This document shows positions 49,867-59,821 of a DNA stretch of 64,000 nt, piece by piece. Location: assembly GCF_003030305.1 (NCBI RefSeq), contig NZ_CP023676.1:558001-622000 (forward strand), read 5' to 3'. A program made the translations under genes and the position numbers. Source of the DNA: Cutibacterium acnes. GTDB taxonomy: Bacteria; Actinomycetota; Actinomycetes; Propionibacteriales; Propionibacteriaceae. Numbering within the stretch: the first letter of the stretch is position 1; every line of letters starts with the position of its first letter. The notes under the pieces were generated by a model. It ran no database searches, had not been told where the DNA came from, and saw only the letters and a list, made by a program, of their open reading frames with translations.

Positions 49867-51486
49867 ATGTCTGACCCTGCGCAGTCCGGCGCAACCGTCG
49901 CAGGTGGGGGGAGAGCCACTCGAAAGCCCCAGCGGCGTGAGAGTTTCGCCGGCCGAGGCGCCTTTCTCATCGCTGCGATCGGTTCTGCGGTCGGCTTGGG
50001 CAATATCTGGAGGTTCCCTTATGTCGCCTATAGCAATGGTGGTGGAGCCTTCATCGTGCCTTATCTGGTAGCGCTGCTCACCGCTGGTATTCCGTTGCTC
50101 TTCCTCGACTACGCCGTCGGGCATAAGTTCCGGGGCTCTCCGCCGATGGCTCTACGCCGTCTCCACAGGCGCATGGAGGCCATCGGGTGGTGGCAGACCC
50201 TCATCTGTTGGGTGATCGTCATCTACTATGCGGTCATCATTGCCTGGGCCATTCGCTATGTCGGGTTCTCTGTGACGAAAACGTGGGGACACGACCCGGA
50301 GGGGTTCCTTACGGGCAGCTTCCTGCACGTGGCTAGCAACGTTGACGTCGAGTTCCACTTCGTGTCTGGAGTGTTCTGGCCATTGTTGTTGCTATGGCTT
50401 TTTGTGCTTGCCATCATGGCTACCGGCGTCGAGAAGGGCATTACCCGGGCATCGTGGATCTTTATGCCGCTGCTCGCGGTGATGTTCATTACTCTGGTTA
50501 TCGTCGCTCTTACCCTTGACGGGGCCTCGGTTGGACTTAATGCATTGTTCACCCCGTCGTGGGGTGCGCTGGGCAACTATCGGGTGTGGATGGCGGCTTA
50601 CGGTCAGATCTTTTTCTCGCTATCGGTGGGGTTCGGGATCATGGTGACCTACGCCTCCTACCTCAAGCCGAAGTCTGACCTGACAGGATCTGGCCTGGTC
50701 GTCGGATTCGCGAACTCTTCGTTCGAAATCCTCGCGGGCCTCGGCGTCTTCGCTGCTCTGGGATTTATGGCGACCGCTTCCGGTAAGCCGGTGAGTGAGG
50801 TCGCCGGCTCGGGTATTGGCCTGGCCTTCATCGCTTTCCCACAGATCATCAGCCAGGCCGGTGCTGTCGGACCAATTCTGGGAGTGCTGTTCTTCGTCTC
50901 CCTGGTCTTCGCCGGCATCACCTCAATGATCAGCTTGCTCGAGGTCGTCATCGCTGCTTTCCGAGAAAAGACGGGTATCTCACGTAAAGCTGCGACCTGG
51001 ATTATTGGCGGTGTGACGGCGATTGCGTCGATCGTGTTGTTTCCGACGACGACTGGTCTCAATCTGCTCGACGTTACCGACCACTTCATCAACAACATCG
51101 GCATCGTTGGGGTTGCCCTGCTCGCATGCCTCGTCATTTCCTGGGCGCTGCGGAAGCTGCCGGTGTTGCGCGATCACCTCAACGAGTACTCCTCGTTCCA
51201 GGTCAACAAGGTGTGGATGGCCCTGGTCAGTGTTGTCGCCCCGCTGGTCTTGCTGAGCCTGTGGATCACGGAGATCATCACTGTCGCGAGTAAGGGATAT
51301 GGCGAAATGCCCAGAAACTTCGTTGGGATCTTCGGCTGGGGAATGTCCATCCTCGTCGTCGTTCTGGCGATAGTGCTGTCACTCATCCCGTGGCCACATC
51401 GCTCGGCGATTCATCATGAGCTTACCCACGAGGAGGAGCTGGCCTGCGAAAACTTCCAAGAAACCGAGGAAGGAGCCCTGTCATGA
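49867..51486 (+). CDS. metP: Sodium-dependent amino-acid transporter (NSS family, MetP-like)
   Basis: 539 residues with about 12 hydrophobic segments. AAIGSAVGLGNIWRFPYVAY near residue 37 is the NSS/SNF substrate-Na+ site, GGGAFIVPYLVALLTAGIPL near 59 follows, and FFSLSVGFGIMVTYASYLKP near 248 is the conserved helix 6. ATG 49867 carries ACGAAAGG upstream. Its stop overlaps the following small gene by four bases, an arrangement known for the corynebacterial MetPS methionine/alanine importer. Substrate is inferred from that pairing. Confidence 0.9.
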   Translation: MSDPAQSGATVAGGGRATRKPQRRESFAGRGAFLIAAIGSAVGLGNIWRFPYVAYSNGGGAFIVPYLVALLTAGIPLLFLDYAVGHKFRGSPPMALRRLHRRMEAIGWWQTLICWVIVIYYAVIIAWAIRYVGFSVTKTWGHDPEGFLTGSFLHVASNVDVEFHFVSGVFWPLLLLWLFVLAIMATGVEKGITRASWIFMPLLAVMFITLVIVALTLDGASVGLNALFTPSWGALGNYRVWMAAYGQIFFSLSVGFGIMVTYASYLKPKSDLTGSGLVVGFANSSFEILAGLGVFAALGFMATASGKPVSEVAGSGIGLAFIAFPQIISQAGAVGPILGVLFFVSLVFAGITSMISLLEVVIAAFREKTGISRKAATWIIGGVTAIASIVLFPTTTGLNLLDVTDHFINNIGIVGVALLACLVISWALRKLPVLRDHLNEYSSFQVNKVWMALVSVVAPLVLLSLWITEIITVASKGYGEMPRNFVGIFGWGMSILVVVLAIVLSLIPWPHRSAIHHELTHEEELACENFQETEEGALS

Positions 51487-51587
51487 GCACTTCAGCGATC
51501 ATCATGATGATCAGTGCGATGGTCACGGTGTGGGGCGGACTAGCTGCGTCGGCCATCTCGCTCTTCCGACATCCTGAACAGGACTGA
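51483..51587 (+). CDS. metS: Methionine/alanine importer small subunit MetS
   Basis: A 34-residue single-helix membrane protein, MSTSAIIMMISAMVTVWGG then LAASAISLFRHPEQD. The start ATG overlaps the transporter stop (ATGA). Small size, one hydrophobic helix and the adjacent NSS transporter fit MetS, which is required for full activity of MetP. Too short to appear in ordinary gene searches. Confidence 0.88.
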   Translation: MSTSAIIMMISAMVTVWGGLAASAISLFRHPEQD

Positions 51588-51614
51588 CGTGAAAGATGCC
51601 ATGAGCCGAGTCGA

Positions 51615-52298
51615 TTAGTGGGACGACAAATCCCAGTTGATGGGGTCTGCCCCTTGCTGTACGAGCAATTCATTCGTGCGACTAAACGGTCGAGATCCGA
51701 AAAAACCGTACCGGGCTGACATGGGGGAGGGGTGCGAGGACTTTACAATAGGAACTTTGCCCAGCATGGGCTCTAGGGACTGCGCATCGCGTCCCCACAG
51801 GATCGCCACCAGCGGACCGCCGCGCGCCACCAAAGCTTCGATCGCCGTCTGGGTGACCTCCTCCCATCCCTTGCCTCGATGGGATGCTGGCCGCCCCGGC
51901 TGGACTGTTAGACACCTGTTGAGAAGCAGTACGCCCTGTTCAAACCAGCCGGTGAGATCACCGTGCTCACATGGGGCAATACCGAGATCTGACTGCAACT
52001 CGGTGTAGATGTTTTGCAAGGACCGCGGCAGCGGTCGGACATCCCGCTCCACTGAAAAACTCAAACCCACCGGATGCCCGGGCGTCGGGTAGGGGTCCTG
52101 ACCGACGATAAGTACGCGAACATCAGCCATCGGACGGGAGAAAGCACGTAGAATACGGTCACCATGAGGTAAAAAGCCTCTCCCGGCAGCTGTCTCCGCT
52201 CGTAGGAAGTCGCCCATCTCGTGGATCCGGGGTTCCACTCCTGTTAATGCCTCTGCCCAGTCGGGGGTGACGAGTTCAGCAACGGGATGAGCAACCAC
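51615..52298 (-). CDS. ung: Uracil-DNA glycosylase (family 1)
   Basis: Removes uracil from DNA. 227 residues. [21 protein letters not shown] near residue 71 has the catalytic Asp in GQDPYP and the following water loop; [20 protein letters not shown] near 193 is the HPSP DNA-intercalation loop. GTG 52298 is chosen because TTGGAGG lies five bases before it; an in-frame ATG at 52331 would place the ribosome binding site inside the gene. A single-gene unit. Confidence 0.94.
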   Translation of the reverse strand: MVAHPVAELVTPDWAEALTGVEPRIHEMGDFLRAETAAGRGFLPHGDRILRAFSRPMADVRVLIVGQDPYPTPGHPVGLSFSVERDVRPLPRSLQNIYTELQSDLGIAPCEHGDLTGWFEQGVLLLNRCLTVQPGRPASHRGKGWEEVTQTAIEALVARGGPLVAILWGRDAQSLEPMLGKVPIVKSSHPSPMSARYGFFGSRPFSRTNELLVQQGADPINWDLSSH

Positions 52299-52399
52299 GG
52301 TGGCCTCCAAGAGAATACATACGGATGACATGCATGACGCTACCCTGTGATCGCGCCTTTTGAGACCGCAGCCCCACCACGCTATTCTGGAAGGAACCC

Positions 52400-53626
52400 A
52401 TGAAGCTCTTTAGCTCGGGTAGGAAGACCCCCACGTCGTCACCGGCATCTTCGCACGCCGGGGCTATGGATGAGACGGTTGGCGTCACCTCCACGTCCGA
52501 GGCCGCTAACGTTGCTACTCAGCCCGTCCCTACTCCCGTCGAAGACGTCCCTAATGGTGTGCGCACCGCTGCCGGATGGTGTTGGCGGATGATCGTTATT
52601 GCGGCCTTCATCTATGGCCTCTACCAAGTGCTCCACGCGGCTTCTGAGGTGTCCGTGCCAGTCGCGGTGGCTCTTATGCTTACTGCTGCCATGTGGCCAC
52701 TACCCAACTGGTTGTCGCGACATCACATCCATCGCGGTATCGCGTCGGGAATCTGCTTATTGCTCCTTGTCATCCTTGTTGGTGGGGTGTTCACTCTCGT
52801 CGGAGCCCAGATCGCTCTGCAGTGGCGTCAGTTGGGTGACCAAAGTGTCGCTAGCTTCAAACAGGCTCTGCAGTGGCTGGCCAAGAGCCCCTTGCACACC
52901 AATGAGGCTCAACTTACCCACCTCATGCAGAAGGCCGAGGCAGCCATGGCCGGCTCTCAAGGGCGCATCGCCTCGACTGCTGCTGCTGCCGGTTCCCAGA
53001 TCGGACGGTTCGGCGCCGGTCTTGTAATGGCGCTGTTTGCAACGTTCTTTTTCGTCTACGAGGGCGACAAATTGGCCGAGAAATCGGCGGTTTTGATCCC
53101 GCGCGAGCATCGTGCCGCAATCCTCGACGCCGCGAAGCGCGGCTGGGTTGCGCTGGTCGCCTATGTGCGCGCTGCGGTCATCGTCGCATTTGTCGATGGT
53201 CTGGGCGCCGGGATCGGAGCCGCTATTATCGGGTCGTCAATGTCAGTGGCGATTGGCGCTCTGACATTCATCTTGGCCTTCGTTCCCATTGTCGGTGCGC
53301 TGACGGCTGGTGTCGTCGCCGTCGGCGTGGTGTTGGTGACGCTTGGATTCTTCAAGGCCTTCATCATGCTTATCGTTTTCGTGGCCGTCATGCAGATTGA
53401 GGGACACGTCCTGCAGCCCTTCCTGTTGGGCAAGGCCGTCTCCATTCATCCGCTCATCGTGCTGCTCGGTATTGCTGTCGGTGCCATCATCTCCGGCATC
53501 GTGGGCGCTCTGTTCGCCATTCCGATCGTTGCCTTTGGGGTAGCCTTCATCAAGGCTTTGAACCCCGAGACCCCGGCGAACGAAGTCCCGCCAAACCACG
53601 ATGACCTGGCTGCTGAGCACACGTGA
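52400..53626 (+). CDS. AI-2E family transporter (DUF20 permease)
   Basis: 408 residues with seven to eight hydrophobic segments. The middle conserved part ([20 protein letters not shown] near residue 209, [21 protein letters not shown] near 254) and the C-terminal [21 protein letters not shown] near 333 (longer than one block) are the DUF20/YdiK pattern. N-terminal 55 residues are polar and unconserved. AAGGA precedes ATG 52400 and TATTCT at 52383 could be its -10. Substrate unknown; Na+(Li+)/H+ antiport has been shown for some family members. Confidence 0.88.
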   Translation: MKLFSSGRKTPTSSPASSHAGAMDETVGVTSTSEAANVATQPVPTPVEDVPNGVRTAAGWCWRMIVIAAFIYGLYQVLHAASEVSVPVAVALMLTAAMWPLPNWLSRHHIHRGIASGICLLLLVILVGGVFTLVGAQIALQWRQLGDQSVASFKQALQWLAKSPLHTNEAQLTHLMQKAEAAMAGSQGRIASTAAAAGSQIGRFGAGLVMALFATFFFVYEGDKLAEKSAVLIPREHRAAILDAAKRGWVALVAYVRAAVIVAFVDGLGAGIGAAIIGSSMSVAIGALTFILAFVPIVGALTAGVVAVGVVLVTLGFFKAFIMLIVFVAVMQIEGHVLQPFLLGKAVSIHPLIVLLGIAVGAIISGIVGALFAIPIVAFGVAFIKALNPETPANEVPPNHDDLAAEHT

Positions 53627-53650
53627 ACATTAACCTGTTGGGCTCCCCCG

Positions 53651-53656
53651 TAAAGT
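53651..53656 (+). promoter_or_regulatory. Leaderless -10 box for the DUF4097 gene
   Basis: TAAAGT, seven bases (TGATGTC) before ATG 53664. Confidence 0.45.
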
Positions 53657-53663
53657 TGATGTC

Positions 53664-54647
53664 ATGAGCGCTGACATCACCGCTATCCTCGAAGACCTTG
53701 CTGCCGGGAGGATAGACACCGCCGAGGCGAGCCGCCGTATCGCTGCCGCTGGACAAGACCAGCCCACGTCTGGGGTCACGAGTGGCCCCGATTGCGGCCC
53801 GGGCCCCCGGCACGGGGCTTCTGAGGATGACGCTCCGGGGGCTGATAGCAGTTCGCTAGGTGGGTTTACCATTCCCTCCGAGGCGAAGGAAGGACTTCGG
53901 TCTGCATGGCGAGTCGTGTCCGGAATGGCTGAGAGCGTCGGAGAAACCGTCGCCTCAACGGTGTCGTCCGGGTCGCGCCGAGCCAGCGGAGGCAACGATT
54001 CGGAGAGAAGTGTCGACATGACGACGGATCTGGACCGGGTACGCATCAACTGCAGCGGACGTCGAATTCGGCTTATCGGGGACCGATCGATTCCAGGTGT
54101 GCAGATTGGGGGCAAACACACCCGGCGACGCATTGGACGGGTTGTTGAAATCGGGATCGATGGACATCTGGCTCCGGACCTCGGCGTCCTCAAGAGATTC
54201 CGCTTCCCGACCGGTATGGACGGGGTCAAGGACTTGAGCTTCGGCCGTGAGGTGACGGTTCGGGTGCATCCTGATCTTCCTGTTGACATCGAGCTGTCCG
54301 GTGGCTCGCTGCGGGCCAGCGGAGTCGAGAGGTTCGGGCGTGTGCGTGTTACTGCTGGTGTTACCGAGATCGACGGAGTGCACCAGATTGAGGATGGGCT
54401 CTTCCAAGCGGGAAGTGGCAGCATCACCGGGCGCATCGATACTGGTCGCTCCCAGATTCGCGTCGAGTCGGGCAATCTCAACATCAAGCTGGCGGGCGGT
54501 TCCAACGTGTCAGTGCGGGGCAAGGCGCAGACCGGCATGATCTCCTGGCCCGAAGGTGGAGAGGTTGACGAATACGTCATGGGCGACGGATCTGCCCGTC
54601 TCGACCTTACGTGCCTGGTCGGGCGGATTGCCGTTCGCGCGCTGTGA
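53664..54647 (+). CDS. DUF4097-family beta-helix protein
   Basis: 327 residues, no signal peptide. An N-terminal short helical part (SADITAILEDLAAGRIDTAE, ASRRIAAAGQ) resembles the SHOCT-like/anti-sigma-linked start of related proteins; the C-terminal two thirds (VEIGIDGHLAPDL, DIELSGGSLRASGVERFG, VESGNLNIKLAGGSNVSV) is a repeating short-strand beta-helix of the DUF4097 type. Function unknown. It has its own leaderless-type promoter and is followed by a bidirectional terminator facing greA. Confidence 0.82.
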   Translation: MSADITAILEDLAAGRIDTAEASRRIAAAGQDQPTSGVTSGPDCGPGPRHGASEDDAPGADSSSLGGFTIPSEAKEGLRSAWRVVSGMAESVGETVASTVSSGSRRASGGNDSERSVDMTTDLDRVRINCSGRRIRLIGDRSIPGVQIGGKHTRRRIGRVVEIGIDGHLAPDLGVLKRFRFPTGMDGVKDLSFGREVTVRVHPDLPVDIELSGGSLRASGVERFGRVRVTAGVTEIDGVHQIEDGLFQAGSGSITGRIDTGRSQIRVESGNLNIKLAGGSNVSVRGKAQTGMISWPEGGEVDEYVMGDGSARLDLTCLVGRIAVRAL

Positions 54648-54671
54648 GGTAGCGATATCAGGCAGAACACG

Positions 54672-54703
54672 ATGAGGGCAGGGTGCATGGCGCCCTGCCC
54701 TCA
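54672..54703. terminator. Bidirectional terminator between DUF4097 gene and greA
   Basis: ATGAGGGCAGGG and CCCTGCCCTCAT form a perfect 12-base stem around an 8-base loop; both flanking genes end toward it. Confidence 0.8.
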
Positions 54704-54751
54704 TAGCGATTAGCGATGTTGTACGACAATGCGTGTGACGATTGGTGAGTG

Positions 54752-55258
54752 TCACTCCTCGAACGGCTCGACGTTAAGGATCGTCACCTTGATCGTCTTG
54801 CCATTGGGAGCCTGGTATTCGGTCGACTCGCCCTTCGAATGGCCCAAAATGGCGCCGCCAAGGGGAGATTGCGGCGAATAGACGGAGACGTTGACGGAAT
54901 CGTCAAGGCCCATCACCTGACGCGATCCCAGCAGGAAAGTGTCGGTGTCGGACTCGTCGTCAAAGTAGCAGACCGTCACCTTGGAACCTGGCACGACCTC
55001 GTCGGGAGAGGACGGGGCCTCGCCCACCTCAGCGTTACGCAGCATCTGCTCGAGTTGACGGATGCGGGCCTCGGCCTGCCCCTGCTCCTCACGGGCGGCA
55101 TGGTAGCCGCCGTTCTCAGAAAGGTCGCCTTCCGAACGGGCGTCGGCAATCTTGTTGGCAATGGCGGTGCGGCCTTCGCCTTTGAGGTACTCCAGCTCCT
55201 GGGTGAGCTTATCGAAGGCCTCTTGGGTCAGCCACACAGTGTCTTCAGACTCAGGCAT
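54752..55258 (-). CDS. greA: Transcription elongation factor GreA
   Basis: Stimulates RNA polymerase to cleave back-tracked RNA. 168 residues: the N-terminal coiled coil (LTQEAFDKLTQELEYLKGEG at residue 9, ARSEGDLSENGGYHAARE near 40 containing the acidic tip) and the FKBP-like C-domain (SPQSPLGGAILGHSKGEST near 129). Start ATG 55258, with a TAGACT box six bases upstream and no ribosome binding site. Begins the conserved greA-DUF4307 pair. Confidence 0.95.
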   Translation of the reverse strand: MPESEDTVWLTQEAFDKLTQELEYLKGEGRTAIANKIADARSEGDLSENGGYHAAREEQGQAEARIRQLEQMLRNAEVGEAPSSPDEVVPGSKVTVCYFDDESDTDTFLLGSRQVMGLDDSVNVSVYSPQSPLGGAILGHSKGESTEYQAPNGKTIKVTILNVEPFEE

Positions 55259-55264
55259 CTATTC

Positions 55265-55270
55265 AGTCTA
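55265..55270 (-). promoter_or_regulatory. Leaderless -10 box for greA
   Basis: TAGACT on the minus strand, six bases (GAATAG) before ATG 55258. Confidence 0.55.
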
Positions 55271-55279
55271 CCGCGAGTG

Positions 55280-55705
55280 TCACCTGATCGGTCCACACTT
55301 CTCCAGATCGGCGGTGACAGCCCGCGAGAAGGTCTTAACGCTGGCGCGGATTGTTTCATCCTGCGATGAGCTTGCTGGGAACGTCACCGTCGTCTCCCCA
55401 ACGCGTACATGGTCAGCCCCGGTTGCGACCAATGTGCAGGAGCCTGCGACGGATGGGTCGGGACGGTGCAGCTTGATGGTGACGTCGACGCGCGAATCGG
55501 ACACCGCCTGGTAACCGTGCAAGCTGGCTCGGATCGGCTGATCGGCGTGATAGAGCCCCGTCCATACTGTCCATCCGATGAGGATGACCGCCAGCACGAT
55601 GATGAGGACGACCCACGGTGCGCGGCGAGGGCTGGGGTAGCGATTCGCGATGCGCTCGCGGGCCTCGTCAGTGAGAGAATGGTCAGGGGTTGGCACGTGG
55701 CCCAT
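55280..55705 (-). CDS. DUF4307 membrane protein
   Basis: 141 residues with one membrane helix (APWVVLIIVLAVILIGWTVW near 29-48) and a mostly extracytoplasmic C-domain (SRVDVTIKLHRPDPSVAGSC then TFPASSSQDETIRASV), matching the DUF4307 family that accompanies greA in actinobacteria (Rv1081c in M. tuberculosis). Two cysteines (GSCTLVA, KCGPIR) may pair. Function unknown. Confidence 0.85.
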   Translation of the reverse strand: MGHVPTPDHSLTDEARERIANRYPSPRRAPWVVLIIVLAVILIGWTVWTGLYHADQPIRASLHGYQAVSDSRVDVTIKLHRPDPSVAGSCTLVATGADHVRVGETTVTFPASSSQDETIRASVKTFSRAVTADLEKCGPIR

Positions 55706-55719
55706 TGTGCCCTAGGGCG

Positions 55720-55725
55720 TAGGCT
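55720..55725 (+). promoter_or_regulatory. Leaderless -10 box for the small membrane protein gene
   Basis: TAGGCT, six bases (GTCAGC) before ATG 55732. Confidence 0.5.
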
Positions 55726-55731
55726 GTCAGC

Positions 55732-55923
55732 ATGACAGTTCTTGCAGCCCAACTTGTGAGTACCGGCCTCGCTAACTTTCTGTGCTGCCTCGTTTTGGCT
55801 GTCTTCGGCGTCGTCGCGTGGATCAGTATTCGTCACAACATCCGCGGTATCGACTTTGACGAGGTTCCTTGCGGCCCGGCCCTCAAGGAGAGTCACAGAG
55901 AAGACGCGAATCGCGGCATCTGA
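55732..55923 (+). CDS. Small membrane protein (Rv1083-like position)
   Basis: 63 residues with one hydrophobic helix (residues 9-30, [20 protein letters not shown]) and a charged tail. No family can be named. The short gene has its own -10 box and start. In M. tuberculosis a small membrane protein (Rv1083) sits in the same place beside the thioredoxin-domain gene; this is probably its counterpart. It may be hard to detect by length-based searches. Confidence 0.65.
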   Translation: MTVLAAQLVSTGLANFLCCLVLAVFGVVAWISIRHNIRGIDFDEVPCGPALKESHREDANRGI

Positions 55924-55987
55924 GCCTCAATCGACGGGACTCCACCCAGACCAGGCTGACCAGTGGTCGAGAATGGGGTTGTCCTCG

Positions 55988-55993
55988 TAGGCT
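55988..55993 (+). promoter_or_regulatory. Leaderless -10 box for the YyaL-type gene
   Basis: TAGGCT, seven bases (GACTGCT) before ATG 56001. Confidence 0.5.
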
Positions 55994-56000
55994 GACTGCT

Positions 56001-58016
56001 ATGCCTAATTACCTTGGCGAGTCCACCAGCCCGTACCTTATCCAGCACGCCGCGAATCCTGTCGACTGGTTCCCCTGGGGAGAAGAAGCGTTCGACGAGG
56101 CCCGTAGTCGGGACGTGCCTGTCATGGTTTCAGTGGGCTACTCGAGCTGCCACTGGTGCCACGTTATGGCGCTGGAGTCTTTCAGCGACCCGGAGGTGGC
56201 TGAGGTCGTCAACGCCAATGTCGTCCCCGTTAAGGTCGATCGAGAGGAGCGCCCCGAGGTCGACGCGGCGCTGATGCAGGTGACCTTGGCGATGACCGGC
56301 CAGGGTGGGTGGCCTAATACCGTGTTCCTCACTCCTGAGGGCAAGCCATTCTTTGCCGGAACCTACTTTCCGCCGGTGCGCCGTGGCAGGTTGCCGGGGT
56401 TCGTCGAGCTCGTGGAAGCTCTCGGTGGGGCGTGGCGTGAGCGTCGTGACGAAGTGGTGTCTTCCGCGGAGGCAATCGTCGAGCACCTGCGCCCTGTTGA
56501 GAAGGACCCCGAGGTTGCCCGTCCGATCGCTGGGGAGCTCATTGACGCTGTCGGAGCCGACTACGACATCGTCCACGGCGGTTTCGGAAGTCCGACGAAG
56601 TTCCCGATGCCCACCCTGCTCGACGCCTTGCTCGTCAAGGGCGACCCGACCAGCCTCGACATGGCCCAGAACACGTGTGAGCATTTGGTTCGCGGTGGCA
56701 TTTTCGACCAGGTCGGTGGCGGATTCCACCGTTACTCCACCGACTCACAATGGGTGGTGCCGCACTTTGAGAAAATGCTCTATGACAATGCCCTGTTACT
56801 GGCAACGATGGCCCGTTGTTGGCGTCGCACTGCCGACCACGACTCCGATCGCCGTGATCTGTACTCCCACGCCGCTCGTCGCACCGTAGCATGGCTCAAT
56901 CGAGAGATGCGGCTGCCCAACGGTCTGTATGCCGCCGGTCTGGACGCCGATTCCGACGATGCCGCTGGACACACTCACGAGGGCATCTACTACCTATGGA
57001 ATCAAGATCTGATTACGGACGCATTAGGAACCGACGAGGCCGAGTGGCTGCGCCCCCTCGTGCATCTCGAGCCTTGTAACGACAACGGTTTGGGCACTCT
57101 ACAGCTGCGCGGGCGCGTCGAGTGGGAGCGCATTAACGCCGACATGGACACTTTGCTCGAGGCCCGGGGGCGTCGCAGTGCCCCTGCTCGTGACGAAAAG
57201 GCGATCACAGCGTGGAACGCCATGCTCATTGACGGTCTCGTCGAGGCCGGCATGATCCTGCGCGAATGGTCATGGGTGGAGCAGGCCCGCGAGCTCGCCG
57301 ACTCGTTGTGGACCGCGCATTGGGATCACGGCATGGCACTGCGCACTTCTTTCCAGGATCGTCCGGGAGTTCCGGCGGTGTGTGAGGATTACGCTTGGGT
57401 CGCGCTGTCCTTTGCTGGCTTGGCCGGGGCAACGGGGGAGTCGGTGTGGCTAGATCATGCCGTCGAGGTGCTTGGCGAGGCGGTTGCTCGATTCAGCGCT
57501 GTCGATGGCAGTTTTCTTGACGCCGAGGATTCATTCCTGCTGACGGTGACCGCTCACACGCTGACTGACGACGCCTGCCCCAGCCCGACCGCGGCCATGG
57601 TCATGGCCCTGCGCAGAGTGGGGCTCATGGCCGAGCGTGCCGATTTCATCGAGCGTGCCAACAAGGCCTCCGTGGCCCTACTTCCAGTGGTGTCAGCAAC
57701 GCCGCGATTCGCCGGTTGGGCCGTGGCAGACTTCCTCATTACTGACGAGGCCCGTCGTGGTCTCAAGCCGGCAGGAGTCGTTATCGCGGATACGACCGAC
57801 GAGCCTAGTGACCTGGCCGCTGCGGCGTGGCGAATGGCCCCAGCAGGGTCAGCGATCATGCGTCGACTTAACGAGGACTCTGGGTTTGGCACTTGGTTCA
57901 ACGAGCGCGTCCCGCGTGATGGTCAACCGACCTGTTGGGTATGCCGCGGCGCGGTGTGCTTTGAGCCGGTAACCGACTACCTGGACCTCAAAGAACCGCT
58001 CTGGCGGCGAGCCTGA
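56001..58016 (+). CDS. Thioredoxin-domain protein, YyaL/DUF255 family
   Basis: 671 residues. The first 160 form the DUF255 thioredoxin-like domain: [20 protein letters not shown] near residue 8, [18 protein letters not shown] near 43 (SSCHWCH motif) and [20 protein letters not shown] near 95. The rest is an alpha/alpha-barrel like that of N-acylglucosamine 2-epimerase ([19 protein letters not shown] near 254, [20 protein letters not shown] near 397). Activity is unknown. ATG 56001 follows a leaderless-type promoter and starts the conserved sequence. Confidence 0.93.
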   Translation: MPNYLGESTSPYLIQHAANPVDWFPWGEEAFDEARSRDVPVMVSVGYSSCHWCHVMALESFSDPEVAEVVNANVVPVKVDREERPEVDAALMQVTLAMTGQGGWPNTVFLTPEGKPFFAGTYFPPVRRGRLPGFVELVEALGGAWRERRDEVVSSAEAIVEHLRPVEKDPEVARPIAGELIDAVGADYDIVHGGFGSPTKFPMPTLLDALLVKGDPTSLDMAQNTCEHLVRGGIFDQVGGGFHRYSTDSQWVVPHFEKMLYDNALLLATMARCWRRTADHDSDRRDLYSHAARRTVAWLNREMRLPNGLYAAGLDADSDDAAGHTHEGIYYLWNQDLITDALGTDEAEWLRPLVHLEPCNDNGLGTLQLRGRVEWERINADMDTLLEARGRRSAPARDEKAITAWNAMLIDGLVEAGMILREWSWVEQARELADSLWTAHWDHGMALRTSFQDRPGVPAVCEDYAWVALSFAGLAGATGESVWLDHAVEVLGEAVARFSAVDGSFLDAEDSFLLTVTAHTLTDDACPSPTAAMVMALRRVGLMAERADFIERANKASVALLPVVSATPRFAGWAVADFLITDEARRGLKPAGVVIADTTDEPSDLAAAAWRMAPAGSAIMRRLNEDSGFGTWFNERVPRDGQPTCWVCRGAVCFEPVTDYLDLKEPLWRRA

Positions 58017-58037
58017 GGTCGTCGCCCCAGCAGCGGA

Positions 58038-58859
58038 TTAGCGACCATAGCGCCGCTCCCGCTGGGTGAAGGAGCGCAGCGCCCGCAGGAAGTCAACCTT
58101 GCGAAAATCGGGCCACAACGCCTCGCAGAAGTAGAACTCTGAATGGGCGCTTTGCCACATGAGGAATCCGGAAAGACGCTGCTCTCCTGAGGTGCGGATA
58201 ATGAGGTCAGGGTCAGGCTGGCCCCGCGTGTACAGGTGGTCCTCGATCTGGTCGATTTCCAGGGTTCGGGCTAAGTCAGCCAGGCTGGTGCCTTTCTCCG
58301 CCTCTTCGGCCAGGAGGGAACGGAAGGCGTCACGCAGTTCATGACGGCCTCCGTAAGCTACCGCGACGTTGATATGCATACCGACATGCCCGATGGAGGT
58401 GCGACCGGCCCGACACAGCGATTCGGCCATGTCGTCTGGGAGAAGATCAAGGTCGCCAACGGCCTGGACCCGCCACCGTGAATTATCTGCTAACGAGTCG
58501 ACGAGGGACTCGATGACCTTGAGTAGTGGTCCGAGCTCGCCGGTTTCGGCTCGTTGTAGGTTGTCAGTCGACAGCACCCACAAGGTGATGATTGGGATGC
58601 CAACAGCGTCGCACCATGTGCAAAACTCTCTAAGGCGATCTGCCCCCGCCTCGTAGCCAGCCACCAAGGGTTCTCCCGGAGCGTTGAGGCGGGCCCAGCG
58701 ACGGTTGCCGTCAGCCAGGACTGCGACGTGCTGGGGTAGACGGCTGCGGTCGAGTTGGTCGAGGAGACGAGCCTCGTAGGTGGTGTACAGCAGACCGGAC
58801 GGGTGCATGCGGTCGAGGGTCTCACTGACCTTCGACAGGCGGTGGTCCAGGCTGCTCAT
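58038..58859 (-). CDS. uppS: Short-chain Z-isoprenyl diphosphate synthase (UppS family)
   Basis: 273 residues of the cis-prenyltransferase family. VAVLADGNRRWARLN near residue 44 replaces the DGNGRWA of long-chain UppS; GRHELRDAFRS near 170, DLIIRTSGEQRLSGFLMWQS near 216 and EFYFCEALWPDFRKVDFLRAL near 238 follow. The DGNRRWAR form resembles mycobacterial Rv1086, a Z-farnesyl diphosphate synthase, so a short chain product is likely; chain length needs a test. TAATCT six bases before ATG 58859. Substrate comes from the IspE pathway. Confidence 0.9.
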   Translation of the reverse strand: MSSLDHRLSKVSETLDRMHPSGLLYTTYEARLLDQLDRSRLPQHVAVLADGNRRWARLNAPGEPLVAGYEAGADRLREFCTWCDAVGIPIITLWVLSTDNLQRAETGELGPLLKVIESLVDSLADNSRWRVQAVGDLDLLPDDMAESLCRAGRTSIGHVGMHINVAVAYGGRHELRDAFRSLLAEEAEKGTSLADLARTLEIDQIEDHLYTRGQPDPDLIIRTSGEQRLSGFLMWQSAHSEFYFCEALWPDFRKVDFLRALRSFTQRERRYGR

Positions 58860-58865
58860 AGGTCC

Positions 58866-58871
58866 AGATTA
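58866..58871 (-). promoter_or_regulatory. Leaderless -10 box for uppS
   Basis: TAATCT on the minus strand, six bases (GGACCT) before ATG 58859. Confidence 0.55.
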
Positions 58872-59003
58872 GTCAGTGCCTGGCACAAGCGGTTGCTAGC
58901 TCGCGTTATGAGGCGAGATCGCGTCGTGGGTATAGGGCAAGGTAGGCTGGAAAAAGAAACCTACCGAACCGTAGGTTTGCAGTAGGTGAGGGGAGGACGA
59001 CGC

Positions 59004-59675
59004 ATGGCGACCGGGTGCAGCAGCAAGACCAAGAATCGTAGTTCGGTGCTTCCTAAACCGCGGCTGCGTGGTTGGGTTCACACCGTGATGGCCCCGCTGA
59101 TCTTGCTCGCCGGAGTTGGCCTCATGATTGCTACGCCGACTTGGGGAAACCGATTTGCCGTCGGGGTGTGGATGCTTACCGGCCTAGAGCTGTTCGGGAA
59201 TTCAGCGGTCTATCACCGAGTGCCATGGGGTGCGAAAGTCAAGGATGTTTTGCGACGCATCGATCACGCCAACATCGCCGTGTTTATTGCTGGAACGTAT
59301 ACCCCGTTGGCTGTCTCCCTGGCGACCGGCGCATCTCGGGTGATCTTATTGGCGATTATTTGGGCCTGCGCGCTGCTCGGGGTCGCGTTCCGATTCGTAT
59401 GGAACGGCGTGCCCCGATGGGCCTCAACGATCCTCTACGTCGTCATGGGATGGACAGCGCTGTGGTGGCTCCCTCAATTCTGGCGCACATGCGGGCCGGC
59501 AGTCGTCATTCTTATCCTCATTGGCGGGGTGTTTTACACCGTCGGAGCAATCTCCTATGCCCGTCAGAAACCCAATCCTTCACCTACCTGGTTTGGGTTC
59601 CACGAGGTTTTCCACAGTTGCACGGCGGTGGCAGCGATCTGTCACGCCGTTGCTATTGGGCTTGCCGTCATCTGA
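59004..59675 (+). CDS. trhA: Hemolysin III/TrhA family membrane protein
   Basis: 223 residues, seven hydrophobic segments. PAQR/hemolysin III metal-site residues are seen: NSAVYHRVPW near residue 70, LRRIDHANIAVFIAGTYTP near 85 and HEVFHSCTAVAAICHA near 200. Despite the family name, Gram-positive members mostly act in membrane homeostasis and hemolysis is not shown here. GGGAGG eight bases before ATG 59004. Located between uppS (divergent) and phoH. Confidence 0.9.
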   Translation: MATGCSSKTKNRSSVLPKPRLRGWVHTVMAPLILLAGVGLMIATPTWGNRFAVGVWMLTGLELFGNSAVYHRVPWGAKVKDVLRRIDHANIAVFIAGTYTPLAVSLATGASRVILLAIIWACALLGVAFRFVWNGVPRWASTILYVVMGWTALWWLPQFWRTCGPAVVILILIGGVFYTVGAISYARQKPNPSPTWFGFHEVFHSCTAVAAICHAVAIGLAVI

Positions 59676-59821
59676 CCAGCTGGTGAACTCTGAGCGAATG
59701 GGAGAACCACCCGCTCCGATGCCACCACGCTGGTTCTACATTTGATGCTAGAGGGGCCGCTTTCGACGCCTCGATGACGTTTCCTTCCTCGATGCGACCT
59801 CTCACGTCACGGGAGGTTTTC

